64,000 bases of DNA from assembly GCA_963969495.1 (NCBI GenBank), contig OZ018337.1, positions 79,594,648 to 79,658,647 on the forward strand, written 5' to 3'. Positions 10,591 to 22,790 of this stretch are shown here, piece by piece. This DNA comes from Ceratothoa steindachneri (taxonomy: Eukaryota > Arthropoda > Malacostraca > Isopoda > Cymothoidae). The translations under genes were made by a program, and so were the position numbers. Within the stretch, counting starts at the first letter, position 1; every line of letters starts with the position of its first letter. The notes beneath the pieces were generated by a model. It was given only the letters and a program-made list of their open reading frames with translations, did no database searches and was not told the origin of the DNA.

Positions 10591-11705
10591 TCAACCTTTG
10601 GATCGAATTCTGAGTGAGAAGGAACGGTTTTTGCCTGAACACTGTTCTCAAGTTTTACGGTGTGTGGAATCCTGCTTTTTGGCATGCTTATGGTCATTTC
10701 CCAAAGGATATCGATCAAGTTGAGTTAGGCAAATTCCCAGGTCAGACGCCTAATAATTCAATATCATGGTGTCAGAAGCCCAGTTTAACTTTTGTGTTCT
10801 ATGAAAATGTTTGTGTCACATTTTAATTGCCTTTGAATAGTACTTTTTGTACGCGAGAAGCCATTATAATAGTAACAATCAATTAGGAATGTACGAGGTT
10901 CCTTCGGGCCCTCAATTCCACTGCGTTCTTAGACATAGATTTGGTGTGTGGTAGATTTCAACTGGCTACCATGGTAGCTGAGTTTTTATTTGTAAAGTAT
11001 TCGAAATTGTTTCATAATCTTATTTGGCATTTTATGTAATAATCGTGACACAACATCAATAGTAAAAGCAGATACTTGGGATAGTTACACTTACGGTGCA
11101 ATGGTCATCTCATAGAAATTATTCAGAATTCTTTGAGATATTGATCACTAGAATTTGCATACACTTAGTCAGAATATGATGAGGAACCAAGGTTAGAAGC
11201 TTGAAATTCCGCGGTTCAAGACTGCTTTGATGAGCAGCAACTTCACATTTAGAACATGAGTGACATAGTACTACTTACCTGCAGAGCTATTTAGTAGTAT
11301 TAGCGTTAAGAATTTCTAAGAAAGAATTGACCAAATGGTGTTTAGAGTGCAGTAAGTTCATCTATATAGTTTCGGAATATATATTTTCAACAGTCCAGTC
11401 AAAGTTTTCTATTTATCTCTTGCCTTCAACACGACAGTTCTTTCGAATCTTTTTTTGTTAGCTTTCTCAAAAGGTGAGGAAGAGAGGGCCCTTCTCACCT
11501 ATATGATCTTTTTCTCCATCTTCTAGCTGGCTGGCTGTGATTGAAAATAGTGATGAGAGTTACTATAGACTAGTTCAAAAAGAAACTAGATAAAGATTTG
11601 CTAGCCGATTCAATTTAGAAAAAGCTTTTCTCAACAAAATCTTCCCGTTATTTGATTTTTTAGATATTTAAATTCCTTAGTATGTTCTCTTATCAACAAT
11701 TTGAA
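10591..11705. other. Unassigned stretch
   Basis: A 70-codon plus-strand reading at 10614-10826 overlaps a minus-strand reading of similar size. Neither has recognisable motifs. The rest shows nothing I can name. Confidence 0.3.
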
Positions 11706-12450
11706 ACCTAATGATGGAAGACAGTTACTTCCTAAAGTTGATGATAGAAGACAGTTACTTCAGAAACCTGTTAATGGAAGCCAGTAACTCCCTAAACCTG
11801 ATGATGGAAGCAAATTACTTCCGAAACCTGATGATAGAAGAAAGTAACTTCCGTAACTTGATGATGGAAGAAAGTAACTTACGAAACCTGATGGTGGAAG
11901 CAAGTAACTTCCGAAACCTGATGGTAGAAGCGAGTAACTTTCAACCCCTGATGATGGTAGCAAGTTACTTCCGAAACCTGATGATGGAAGCCAGTTATAT
12001 CCCAAAGCTGATGATCTAAGCCAGTTACTTCCGAAACATGTTATTAGAAGCCAGTTATTTCCGAAACCTGATGATGGAAGCCAATTACTTCCGAACTTGC
12101 TGATGAAAGCCAGTTACTTCCAAACCTGTTGATGGAAACCAGTTATTTCCGAAACCTGATGATGGAAGCAATTTACTTCCGAAAGCTGATGATGGAAGCA
12201 AGTTACTCCCGAAACCCGATGATGGAGGCAAGTAACTTCCGAAGCCTGATGGTGGAAGAAAGTAACTTCCGAAACCTGATGATGGCAGCAAGTACCTTCC
12301 GAAACCTGATGATGGAAGAAAGTAACTTCCTAAATCTGATGAGGGAAGCATGTTAATTCAGAAACCTGATGATGGTAGCAAGTTACTTCAGAAACCTGAA
12401 GATGGTAGCAAGTTACTTCCGAAACCTTATTATGGAAGCAATTTACTTCC
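11706..12450. repeat. 30-bp minisatellite, ~25 copies
   Basis: Tandem units close to CCTGATGATGGAAGCAAGTT followed by ACTTCCGAAA, repeated with period 30 and moderate divergence. Each unit holds an imperfect palindrome, GGAAG...CTTCC. Because 30 is a multiple of three, both strands stay open for long runs, giving repeated (F/Y)RNLMMEAS on plus and LPSSGFGS on minus. That is a by-product of the period, not evidence of a gene. The array lies between the two direct repeats at 10383 and 12906. Confidence 0.95.
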
Positions 12451-12524
12451 AAATTTTAGGAGCCCATCTGGCGACTGCCTACTAGGACAAAAGTCGCCGT
12501 CCTCACAACAGAGCCTAATTCTAG

Positions 12525-12905
12525 GTTAGATTAAAAAAACAAAACAAATAATAACATGTAAATAACAAATATGAAAAAGGAATAAAGGTTAAGACAAGCT
12601 AAAATAAAACAATAAAAACAAAAAACAAGATCAGCAAAACGGCAACATGAAGGAAGCGCCCTCTGGCGTCGGCGGTAGGCCCGCATCCCTCCTGCGCAGG
12701 AGCATGCGACCGACAACAGCGTCAAATAAAGTGGAGGAGGCCAACCTCCTCTAAAATATCATATAGTCCGCAAGTCTCTGAGCACGAACCAGTACCGAAT
12801 ACAAGGGACAAGCGGTAGCGACCCAGCTCATCCAGGTACCGGGACAGGTAACATGCGTAAAAATCACCCAGACTGGGACATTCAACAAGAATGTGCCGAA
12901 CAGTT
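12525..12905 (-). pseudogene. LINE 3' end: C-terminal coding tail plus A-rich 3' UTR
   Basis: On the minus strand, from 12905 downward, codons read DKTVRHILVECPSLGDFY, then a block with RYLDELGRYRLSLVFG, then ETCGLYDILEEVGLLHFI. This is the zinc-knuckle-to-C-terminus region found after RNase H in Jockey-like LINE proteins. A 3' UTR with an A-rich stretch follows. A homologous tail with the same residues in register lies at about 24150-24410. It is 5' truncated, as expected from incomplete reverse transcription. Confidence 0.75.
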
Positions 12906-13095
12906 TTATCGGATTCTTATTATTAGATATATTTCATAAGGTTGTCAGACACAAAATTTGTGTTTACAAGGGGCCATGCACTGCTTCAAAGCAGTAAAAA
13001 GATGTACATATGCTTTCTAAGTTTAATGTACTCATAAAATATAGCATTAAATGTGTTGATCTTGAATTTTATGACTGCAAAACTTGTTTTGATGG
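12906..13095 (+). repeat. Direct repeat, right copy
   Basis: Matches 10383-10590. It joins the LINE tail on its left and a different LINE on its right. Confidence 0.8.
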
Positions 13096-13099
13096 AGAT

Positions 13100-15180
13100 C
13101 TATACACTCTCTTTAACAGCCTTTCATCCTCCATTCTCTCTAGGTGACCATATCATCCAACCACACCTTTATCAGCTCTTTCTCACTCTGTCAATCAACC
13201 TCATACCGCAAATACTTCTCAGACATTTCATTTCCATAACTTCAACCTCCCTCCTTTCGTTCGCACTCAACGCTCATGTTTCACATCCATAAAGAGCAGA
13301 GGGAACCACCACTCCCTCATACAATCGCATTTGCGCCTGCCTGCTCATTCGCTTCCCTTTCGTGAAACTCCTTATCGCACCATATGCTTTCACTCCCTCT
13401 TTCATTCGCTGCAATATTTCATTTTCACCCCTTCCATCACCTGCCAGATCCACACTCAGATACTTAAAACACTGCACTTCTTCCAACCTCCTCCCATTTA
13501 CTCACTTGTAGCCCACTCAGTGCTTCCCTATTGCACCACATTACCTTTCTTTTTCCTTCATTCACACTGAGCTTCCTTCTGTCACACACAACCCCAAATG
13601 CATCAACCAGGGCCTGCAGTTTCTCTTTTGAGTCAGCCACCAGCAATGAATCATCCACAAACAACAATTGTTCTAGCTCGTACATCTCTCCATTTTCACT
13701 CACTAATGCTGCACCCCTACCTCTCACTCTAGCTTTCACCTCTCTCTCACCATTCCATCCATATACAGATTAACAGCCAGGGTGACATCACGCATCCTTG
13801 TCTGAGTCCAGTTTTTACACTGAACCCTTCACCTTCCTTTTTCACAACCCTCACACACGCTTTTGATAGCTCTTATTAGTGTGCATTCAATCCCAAGCAT
13901 TCTTAACACATTCCACATCCCCTTTCGGTCCATTCTGTCATACCCTTTATCCAGATCTATAAATGCCATGAACACACATTTATTCTTTTCCAGGTATTTC
14001 TCACATATAATCTTCAAGGTAAAAATCTGTTTCCCCCCCCCCGTTCCCCTTGCTAAACGCCCCTTGGTCCTCTCCAATCAGATTTCCCTTGCACTTCCTC
14101 TCTTTCACTCAAGATTCGTCCATATACCTTTCCAGGCACATTCAACAGAGTTATACCTCTATAACTACCACACTGAGTTTTTTCACCCTTTCCCTTGTAA
14201 AGAGGAACAATACATGCATTGCTCCAATCTTCCGACACACACCCCTGGTCCATGCATACATTAAACAACCTCACTAACCACTCTACTACACACTCTCGCC
14301 TGTTTTTAGCATCTCACTTGTTATCCCATCCATACCCGCTGACTTTCCACTTTTTATCCTTTTCACTGCCTCTTCCACTTCCTTTTTGCTAATTCTTTCA
14401 CTCTATCTAATTCTCTCTGATGTCATCCCACCTCTTCCAAGACATGACAGGTGTACTTCTTACTTTCGTCAATATTAGCAACTTCTCAAAAATATTCTCC
14501 CCATCTCATCCTTACTTCTCTATCTGTACTGATTACTTCACCCCTGTCATCCTTCACTCTCATTTCTATCACCTCTTTCTTCTTTCTCACACAATTTACT
14601 TCCTTCCAAAATTGTTTTTTTTATTTTATATAAAGCAGTCAGACACTCTTTCACCCCACCTATCATTCGCTTCTCTCTTCAGTTTAGCCTCTCGATTTTT
14701 CACCTCCTGTCGCTTCCTCCTATACTTCTTGTTTTCTGCGCTTCTGTTTTGTCTATACCTGTTGAACAGTTCACGTTTCTCTTTCACTAGCTATTTTACT
14801 TCAGTATTTCACCATTCGCTACTCTTCCTGACTCTTCCTTCTACAAGCACCCTAATTCCACATGTTTTCCTGGCAGTTTCTTCTATGCTCTCACGCATCA
14901 ACTTCCACCCATCTTCCACAACCAAACCTCAGACTCTATCACCACTTCCCACTCCATTGCAACCAACTCTTTGTATTTTTCCTTGCACCTCGTTTCTTTC
15001 AGCAACTCCACCCTTACTACCTCCTTCTTTGGCAAGCGCCTTCACTTGCCAACCCATTCACTCTTTACTCTTACTTCTGCTATCATGAGGTGATGGTTGG
15101 ATAAGTCTCCCACCATCCCTCTCTTTACATCTACATCCAAAAGTCTCTTCACATTCTCACTTCCTATCAGAACAGTCTAA
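13100..15180 (-). pseudogene. LINE reverse transcriptase, second lineage
   Basis: Minus-strand non-LTR retrotransposon remnant spread over several frames. From 5' (high coordinate): a basic linker with LVKEKRELFNRYRQNRSAE (about 14790-14730); the RT start NACIVPLYKGKGEKTQCGSY (near 14230); YRGITLLNVPGKVYGRIL; AFIDLDKGYDRMDRKGMW (near 13970-13910); the active site as LLFVDDSLLVADSKEKLQ (near 13665-13610); the thumb with KRKVMWC; and the C terminus with MRLYEGVVVPSALYGCET, continuing as ALSANERE...LRSICGMR to about 13110. FVDD is a normal variant of YADD. Frameshifts and stops separate the blocks. The YKGKG...NYRGI style differs from the LINE at 3600 and the two at 24-26 and 30-33 kb. Confidence 0.85.
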
Positions 15181-15189
15181 CATGCTTCT

Positions 15190-15520
15190 TTGATCTTCAA
15201 TCACTCTTTCTCCCACCTTTTTAACAATATTAAAATAGAAAATAACACGAATATATAGAATAATATTAACATAAATATATAAACTATTATTATTCGACAG
15301 TATTTTTAAAGCGGTAAAACTTCGGAGGGAAAATTTGATATGCAAGTTCGAGTGAGTTCTTAAATGCCTGTCAATAATTTCGTCATAAAAAGATGTATGG
15401 AGGGAATTTGATTAGATAGGAGCCGAGAAGAATTATCTTATTTTACTTGATGTTATTTTAACTCTAAGTTAAAATATAAAATTAGGTAAAGTTAATATAC
15501 AGAGTAAATATACAGGAATT
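15190..15520. other. Unassigned AT-rich spacer
   Basis: Nothing recognised. Confidence 0.4.
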
Positions 15521-15523
15521 TTA

Positions 15524-15888
15524 CGGTGGTAAAGTAGCAAAGTCAAAGTTGCAAGTCGCACTGAGGGGCCAAAAATAGAGTCGCAAAGTCACAGTCGCAC
15601 CAGATCCGGCGGTAAAGTAGCAAAGTCAAAGTCGCAAGTCGCACTGAGGGGCCAAAATTAGAGTCGCAAGTCGAACTGAGGGGCCAAAATCAGAGTCGCA
15701 AGTCGCACTGAGGGGCCAAAATTAGAGTCGCTAAGTCGCAGTCACACCAGATCCGGCGGTAAAGTAGCAAAGTCAAAGTCGCAAGTCGCAGTGAGGGGCC
15801 AAAAATAGAGTCGCAAAGTCGCAGTCGCATCAGATCCTGCGGCAAAGTAGCAAAGTCAAAGTCGCACCTGAAAAAATTAGAGTCACGC
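15524..15888. repeat. Higher-order tandem repeat built on AGTCGCA
   Basis: A composite unit of AAAGTAGCAAAGTCAAAGTC, then one or more 32-bp subunits (AGTCGCAAGTCGCACTGAGG plus GGCCAAAATTAG), then CAGATCCGGCGGT. The composite occurs about four times with a varying number of 32-bp subunits (one, three, one, and a truncated end). This is a minisatellite with higher-order structure. Confidence 0.9.
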
Positions 15889-16190
15889 CCACCTCTGTTG
15901 ATTTCTTAATTTCGATGAATTGAGGTCGGAGTTCTCGTTGGCGATTGGCAAGGAATCTGAAGATGGGAAATGGGATCTTGAAGGCAAGATCTCAGAGACG
16001 CGGGTCTGAGTCAAATGGAATGCTTTTGACGGTGGCGGGTGGAGCGTAAAAATGCTGTCGGAGTCGGGTGTTTATGGGTGAGGGTGTGAAGGGGCGGCCC
16101 TAGGTATGAAATCTAGTCCGATGCGATGAATGGTAAGGCGGTAATGAGTAGGTGCACGGAGAGTGTGATTCCTGGCGCCGTTTCTCTGGA

Positions 16191-17935
16191 CCAGGCTGGT
16201 CTATATTTTACGGTGCTCTTAATATTCTAGTCTAGATTTTCCTATGTTATTCATATGCTGTTCTAGATTCATCTATGCTGGTCTATATTCTTTTGTGCTC
16301 TTACTATGCTGATCTAGATTCTTTTCTGCTTTTTATATGGTGGTCTAGATTCTCCTGTGCTCTTCTGCTTCTGGTCTATATTCTCCTGAGCCTTTTCTAC
16401 ACTAGTATAGACTCTCCTATTCTCTTCCTATGCTGATCTAGGTTCTTTTATGCTCTTCATATGATAGTTTAGATTACCCAGCGATCTTCATATGTTGGTT
16501 CAGATTATCCTAAGGTCATCTAATTCTGGTGTAAATTGTTCTGTGTTGTTCCAATGCTGGTCTTAGTTGTCCTGTGTTTTTACTAGGCTGGGCTAGATTT
16601 TCGAGTGCTCATAATATGTTGGTCTAGATTCTACTATGTTCTTCATATGCTGGTCTAGATTATCCTGTGCTCTTTCTACGCTGATCTAGATTCCCCTATT
16701 CTATACCCATGCTGGTCTAGATTCTCTTAGGCTTTTTCTCTCCTGGCCTAGATTCTGCTCTGCTCTTCCTTAGCAGATCCAGGATCCTCTATGCTCTTCT
16801 TATATTTGTCTAAATTCTCCTGTGCTCTTTCTATGCTGGATTAAATTCTCCTGTGTTGTTCCTTTGCTGGTCTAGATTCTCATATTATCTTATTATACTA
16901 GGCTTGATTGTCATGTGCTCTTTCTCTGGTGGTCTAAATTCTCTTGAGATCTTTTTTGTTGGTCTAGTTTATATTTTGCTCTTCATATGCTGGTCTATAT
17001 TTTCATGTGCTCTTCTTATGATGGTTTTGATTCTCCTTTCCTAATCATTTGTTGATCTATATTCTCACCTGCTCATTTTATTCTTGACTAGATTCTCCAA
17101 GCTCTTTTTATTATGGTCTAGATTTCCCTATGCTCTTCCTATGCTAGCCTTGATTGTCCTATGATCTTCCTTTGTTAGTCTAAATTCTCCTGAGTTCTTC
17201 CTATGCTAATATAGATTCTCCTGTGTGCTTCTTATACTGGTCTGGATTTTCCTCTTCTCTTACTATGCTGGTCTAGATTCTTCTGTGTTCTCCTTATGCT
17301 GATCTAAATGTTCATTTGCTCTTTTTCTGCTATTCTAGGTTCTCTAGAGCTCTTCCTATGCTTGTTTAAGATCTCCTGTGCTCTTCCTTTACTGGACTAA
17401 CTTCTTCTGAGTTCTTCTTATGCTAGTCTAAATTATTCTCTGTATATTTCTTATCATGGTCTAGATTCTCCTTTGGTCTTTCTATGTTGGTGTAAATTTT
17501 TATCTACTCTTCCTATGCTCAACTAGATTATCTTATGCTCTTCCACTGATGGGCTAGATTCCCTATGGCTCTTCTATAATAGTTTAGTTTCTCCTTCGCT
17601 TTTCTTGTGTTGGTCTAGATTCCCCTGTGCTCTTCATATGTTGATCTCGATTCTCTTCTGCTTTTCCTATACTGGTCTTGATTCTTTTGTGTTTTTCCTA
17701 TGCTAGTCTAGATTATCCTGTGTTCTTCATATGCTGGTCTAGATTTCTATGCGCTCTTCCTTTTCTGGATAGATTGTCCTATGATCTTCATATGCTGGTC
17801 TAGATTCTCTTGAGCTCTTCTTATGTTGGTTAAGGTTCTCCTGTGCTCTTCCTTTGTTAACCTAGATTCTTTGTAATCTTCATATTCCGGTCTAGTCTCT
17901 CCTGGGTTCTTCTTATGCTGGTCTATATTTTCCTA
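16191..17935. repeat. 31-bp minisatellite, ~55 copies
   Basis: About 1.75 kb of degenerate tandem units near TATGCTGGTCTAGATTCTCC followed by TGTGCTCTTCC. Most units differ from one another at several positions, so the array is old. It is pyrimidine-rich on this strand. A 63-codon reading inside it is spurious. Confidence 0.95.
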
Positions 17936-19590
17936 ATATTTTATTTAAATTAAGCGTTTGAATATTCGAGAGGCCATAAGCCAATGACGTCATGGGATGC
18001 TAATATTTACATTTTCTTCTATTTTAGTGGAAAAAATCTGTTCCTTGCAAAAGAATCGACAATTTTTAACCACACTCCTTTTTTAGGTTCTTTTTTTTAC
18101 AACAAATTTCGATGGATAATTTATATTTATTCATTCGTTAGGCGACCAAAGTCATAATATTATTTTGGAGGGAGAACCATTATGTTTATTAATTCCGAAT
18201 ATAAATTACCCTTGTTATTGCTAAAGTCTTTTGCATAAGAATAAAGAAATATAAATGATTAGTTAAACTTGTTTTTCATTATTCTTTTTAGTACATAATT
18301 TCACATAGGAATTTAACGTTTTATCGTTCGTTATGTTGATTATTTATTAAGTCTAATTTGAATGTGTCTTGATTTTTGCCTAAGGACATAAATAATTAGT
18401 TATTTCGGTTTAATCTCTTTGACGCTTTATTTTATTTAAGTGTTTTGGTGTTTATAAATAATTGACAATTTGTGTTGCAAAGCAAATGGTGCTCAAATGC
18501 ACTACTCGGAGTCTTCTCTTAACACACAAGGTTGGCGAACCATGATCTCGAGCCATCCTGGTCCCACGTTTTCGCATCCTGTATCTTCACTATGTTATAT
18601 CTACTCCTTACAAAGTTTATGGGGGATGCCTTCGTTGGTTTCACTTTAAATTAAAAAAATGCACGATCATTCTTAATCCCGAATCTCCATTATCATTCGA
18701 GTCCAGAATTTGCGCCAATTTTCCGCTTCTTCGCTGCCGCCAAATTGGCCTCATTTGAGCAATTGCCATTCTAATTCAATTCTTCTAATTGCTCCAATTT
18801 AAGCAAGAATGGGCTTAATTTTCGGTGCGGTAGGAAGTAGTAGTCCATTTTCGATAGTTAGCCCCTCGTAGTAGTGAAGCACATAAACAATTAAAGAATC
18901 AACATTGGCCACATATTCAATCCAACAGTTAGCCGCTGGGAAAAGAAAATAGACAGCGACACTGAACGAAAGACATCACACAGTAGATGACTTCTAATTC
19001 CTAGTAATCTAATCAAATATTGAAACTGATTAGATTACATGCTACGCATAAACTTCACATACATCAACATTCGAACAAAAACATACTTTATAAGCTTATC
19101 AGACACCAGCTAATAAATACACCTCAACACCTTTACCTTTTTCCATATGTTGATCTTCCCTTTCGAATTGAAGGATAACCGCGAGCCAAAATGCCAGAGA
19201 TTCAAATTGAGCCACCGGACAAGAACTAAACATAAAAAATCTAAGGTAGAGAAATTATATTATCTTGCTTAGACTTATGTCATTCTGTTTGTACTTCTAA
19301 TTCGAATTTTCGCATAGTACGCAACTCTTAACATCGTTCTCAGTCACTTTACTGTGTGCCAACAGCCTCCTTTTTCAAGACTTATTTGCCTCACCAAACT
19401 CAGTGGCATCACCTTGGTGGTGTAGGCCTCCTTTTAACTAATTGATTTTGTGCAACAAGCCAAAGCCTCATTAAGAGAGAAGATTGACATGCTTAAGAGT
19501 TTATAATAACATATTGCTATTAAAACGGACTGTTTTTGTTCACCGTGTTGTGTGGAGAGTTAATAATAGTTGAGTGTTATTGAAAATATA
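17936..19590. other. Unassigned stretch
   Basis: AT-rich and non-coding as far as I can see. Around 18690-18810 there are several CAATTT/AATTC phrases like the CAATTTGAAT field at 47.2-48 kb, but they are too sparse to call an array. Confidence 0.35.
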
Positions 19591-20584
19591 TGTCGTGGTA
19601 TGACATTACATTATATTAATACCATATTATATCTATGAGGGAGGGGCCAATAACTTGAAAGCGAACCGACAAAAGGGACGGAAAACCACGAGTTTAGACG
19701 GGTTTAGAGTAGCGAGAGAGTGCAACGAGGTTGGTTAAATTATGGACAATGGCAAAGCTCAAGGTTATTTAAAGAGGCATTACCAAAATATAATTTTATT
19801 TACACAAAAATAATGAGAGAATTGATGGGTAAAATTACCTCAGAGAATTAACGGGCAAAATCACATCAGTAATTGTAGTTATAAATCAGGCTATGAAGTT
19901 AGAACTTAAGGTATTCCCGGAGGAGACTATTAAAATGGAGGGGGGGGGGGGTAACTCAATTGGGTTACTGAAAGGGGGAGAGGGGTTGGCTTACGGATAT
20001 CTTCTGCATTTGAGGTGAGGCCGCTCGGACTTCAAAGCGGGAGGTTAGAGTGATGACGGTTCTCCAAAAGCAAGGGGGTGGGGTAACTTCCGGTCCAGGG
20101 GAGAGTATTTTGGCTACCCAAAATGAGGAGGGCTTCGACAGAAGTTGATGGGAGAAGTCGGGAAAATCACTCGAGGGCGATCGTTCAGTGGAATTACCTT
20201 CTGGCTGGGGCTAATTCCAAATACACAAAATAGTCCAGCTGTCACTTTGCTTGTTGTTAGTACTTGACTTGGAACCATGGGGAAATCTTCTGGGTTCTGG
20301 GCGAGACTTCTCAACTCTGTGTCTCCTCATGGGAGTCGAACATTATTTATGTCCGAGGCTCTCCCCGAGGGGGGTTAGCGAAAAACAGCTCTACTCTCGA
20401 ATGGCCTTGAATCTTCTTGCAGAGGCCATTCTAGTCCGCGTAAAGGTGAATCATGGGGGACGCGGTTCGAGGCTACCGCTTGTGTAAGGGTGGGGGGGGT
20501 AGGCTTACCAATTTAGGCCTAACCGGGCCTTTGCAGCGCGTGGAAGTTCCGTCTGCTCAAGACTTCACGTGGGGTTCCCTCACA
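19591..20584. mobile_element. Solo LTR B (994 bp) with ATATA target-site duplication
   Basis: Second copy of the LTR at 5928-6855. It starts TGTCGTGGTATGACATTACA and ends TTCCCTCACA, flanked by ATATA at 19586-19590 and 20585-20589. Long runs are shared with copy A, for example AATAACTTGAAAGCGAACCG and GGACAATGGCAAAGCTCAAG. Differences are mainly indels in G-rich tracts. No internal region remains. Confidence 0.87.
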
Positions 20585-20589
20585 ATATA

Positions 20590-21845
20590 AATCTTCCCAA
20601 ACAGTAGACTGATTCCCTCTGAACTGATCCTACATTAAATAGTGATCCCAGCGTTTTAACCTCCTTTCAAACAAGATTTTTTTAGCAGGATTAAAAATGT
20701 AGTCATGGAGCAAACAGCGGAACAGCAAGCATAAGCATTAAAAATGGTGTCTCCTTTCAACTAATTCTTTGCTTGAGTCCCAACGGGATCACCGCTTTCT
20801 GGTTTATGCAAGCGGAGTTCCTCTCCAAATTGAAAAAAAGGTTTACCAAGGACGGACTAAAACTCAAGTGGCTGGTAAGCGTGATCTCATACTCGGTGAA
20901 TGAAGCGATCTGACTAGTCCTAAAAGATCCTATCTACTTGACTAACCCTACCTGTTGAATTGCCACCCTAGAGCGTTTAAAGCCCACTACGGCACAGAAA
21001 ATAGAGATCCTGGCCAAGTCAAACGAGCTATCCCACCTTCATCACGAGGAGTTGCTAAGAAGACCCCGGGATACTTTGGGAGACAACATGAAATCATACA
21101 TTCTTAGGGAAGACTACGTCAGGTGCCTTTGTTTACACATCTAAGATGCGCTGGAGACTTTGGCCATGTGAATTCCTTGGATAAGTTGGGAACGGTTGCT
21201 GTCAGAGCATCGAGAAGAGACTATTAGGTAAGGGTTACTTCATTGCAAATGACCCCTTGCAACAACTATGAGACTAGATGGACTTAGCTCTGGTGCCTCT
21301 GCGAAGGAGGACGCAGATTTTTCCAGCAGGATCTCTAAACTCGAGGAGGGAGAAGCACATCACAGGGACTATTTCCTTTCAACTGCCCTATCGCCCTTTC
21401 CCATGATATTTGCTGGTACTACAAACAATTAGGGGAGCAGGCTTTATGATGCTCCCCCAGATGCAAGTAAGAACAGGGAAAATCCTAATAAACTTGGCGG
21501 CAATGAAACACGTGCCCTCTTTCGTTCCTACAAACCCGTAACTGTACGTCCAGCATCCCCTCAGCTTCCTTATAAACACAATATCCATGATCTCCACAAT
21601 CCTGGCCACTCTCTTTGACTCACAACGGAAAGAAGCGCAAAAATCTCTTTAAACTCGCAAAGGTTTCCCTCTACAAGCTTTAGCGAATAACCTTTGTGTC
21701 TCGTTAGGATTTTGTAGAAGTTTTCGTCGAAATTCCTTATCTGCGATTTAAAATAGTGCCATACTAGGTGTTAACTTCTTAGCTCGACATAATGTTCTGG
21801 TAGATTTAAAGCGCGCGCCTGATTGATGAGACTAAATTTACTAGA
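20590..21845. other. Unassigned stretch
   Basis: I found no motif here. Some frames have short open runs (for example around 20960-21120), none of which I can place. It could include decayed retroelement Gag sequence, but I cannot show that. Confidence 0.25.
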
Positions 21846-21847
21846 GT

Positions 21848-22085
21848 GAACATAAGAACATAAGAAAAGAAGGAGACTGCAAAAGACCATTCATGGCCTA
21901 CACTTGGCCATGACTTAAAGTGTATTGTCTCTATCCATTTCATTATCAATCAACAATAATCTACAAATAGATTTTTTTAGCGAAATCTTATGTCCCGTAT
22001 AAGATTAATAACATCACCAAGTGTTTCAGAAATTCTAAAGTTCCCAGTGTTTCACCCTCTTAACTTCATCAAAATGTCCTGCACG
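21848..22085. repeat. Possible SINE/LINE 3' fragment with GAACATAAGAACATAAG head
   Basis: Begins GAACATAAGAACATAAGAAA and continues with GGAGACTGCAAAAGACC...GGCCTACACTTGGCC. I recall similar ACATAAGA-headed sequences as dispersed repeats in animal genomes, including crustaceans. There is only this one copy in the window, so the call rests on recall alone. Confidence 0.3.
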
Positions 22086-22439
22086 GCCCTAATTTATAGG
22101 TAGAGCTTGTTGATTGTCGTCAAATTTAATTAATGTAGCATGTAAAAACTTTTAAACTCTATTGGCGGAAAAAACAAGTTCTCCAAGTAGGTACTTTTAC
22201 AATTCATCAAACCAATTAGGCTAAAATTCTGATCAGAATTATCGAGTCGCCTGTGACTACAGAGTAATTAAATTTATCACAATAAAGGACAAATACCAGT
22301 TGCTCTATTTAGTAGATTTCACTTTCAATTTGCAAGATTGCAACATTTCTTTACAGTGGACTTATGGGACGAGTTTGTCCAGATTAAATTGGAGGACGCC
22401 TCAATTCAACAAGGTCTGCTGACCAGAGGTCGCGTACTC

Positions 22440-22790
22440 TCACTTATTCTACTTTATGACCTTACGACCTTCAAAAATTCCCGGACTAACCTTGGAAGGA
22501 CCTTTTCAATTATATCATTCGAAAGAGAATATAATACAACATAAGGGTTTCAAATTTCGTTAGAATTGGCCAAATAGTTATGATGTTATTGCCAAAACAA
22601 AATAATTCCCGGACCAACCTCGGAAGGCCTTTGACAATTATACCATGCAAAAGAGAATGTAAAACAAACTAAGGGTTTCAAATTTCGTTAGAATCGGCCG
22701 AATAGTTACAATGAGATAAAAAGCAAAACGGGGACTGACCTACCGATATAGTGAGATATAGAGTCGCACGCTACTAAATGCTGTGTAGTG
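22440..22790 (-). repeat. Dispersed repeat with two ~126-bp units, copy 2
   Basis: Reverse-complement counterpart of 5583-5911. It has two units with TTTCAAATTTCGTTAGAAT and GGCC(A/G)AATAGTTA, then the leader as CGATATAGTGAGATATAGAG near 22743-22762. Conservation of both the unit pair and the leader shows they travel as one element. Confidence 0.75.

Noticed and set aside
13863..14264. A 133-codon plus-strand frame
   Set aside because: Antisense shadow of the same LINE RT.
14420..15088. A 222-codon plus-strand frame
   Set aside because: It is the antisense of the minus-strand LINE linker/RT region; its Phe/Leu/Ser richness comes from reading the opposite strand of Lys/Glu/Arg codons.
16191..17935. 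CRISPR-like appearance of the 31-bp array
   Set aside because: There are no distinct repeats and spacers: the whole unit repeats and diverges evenly, in eukaryotic DNA, with no cas genes.
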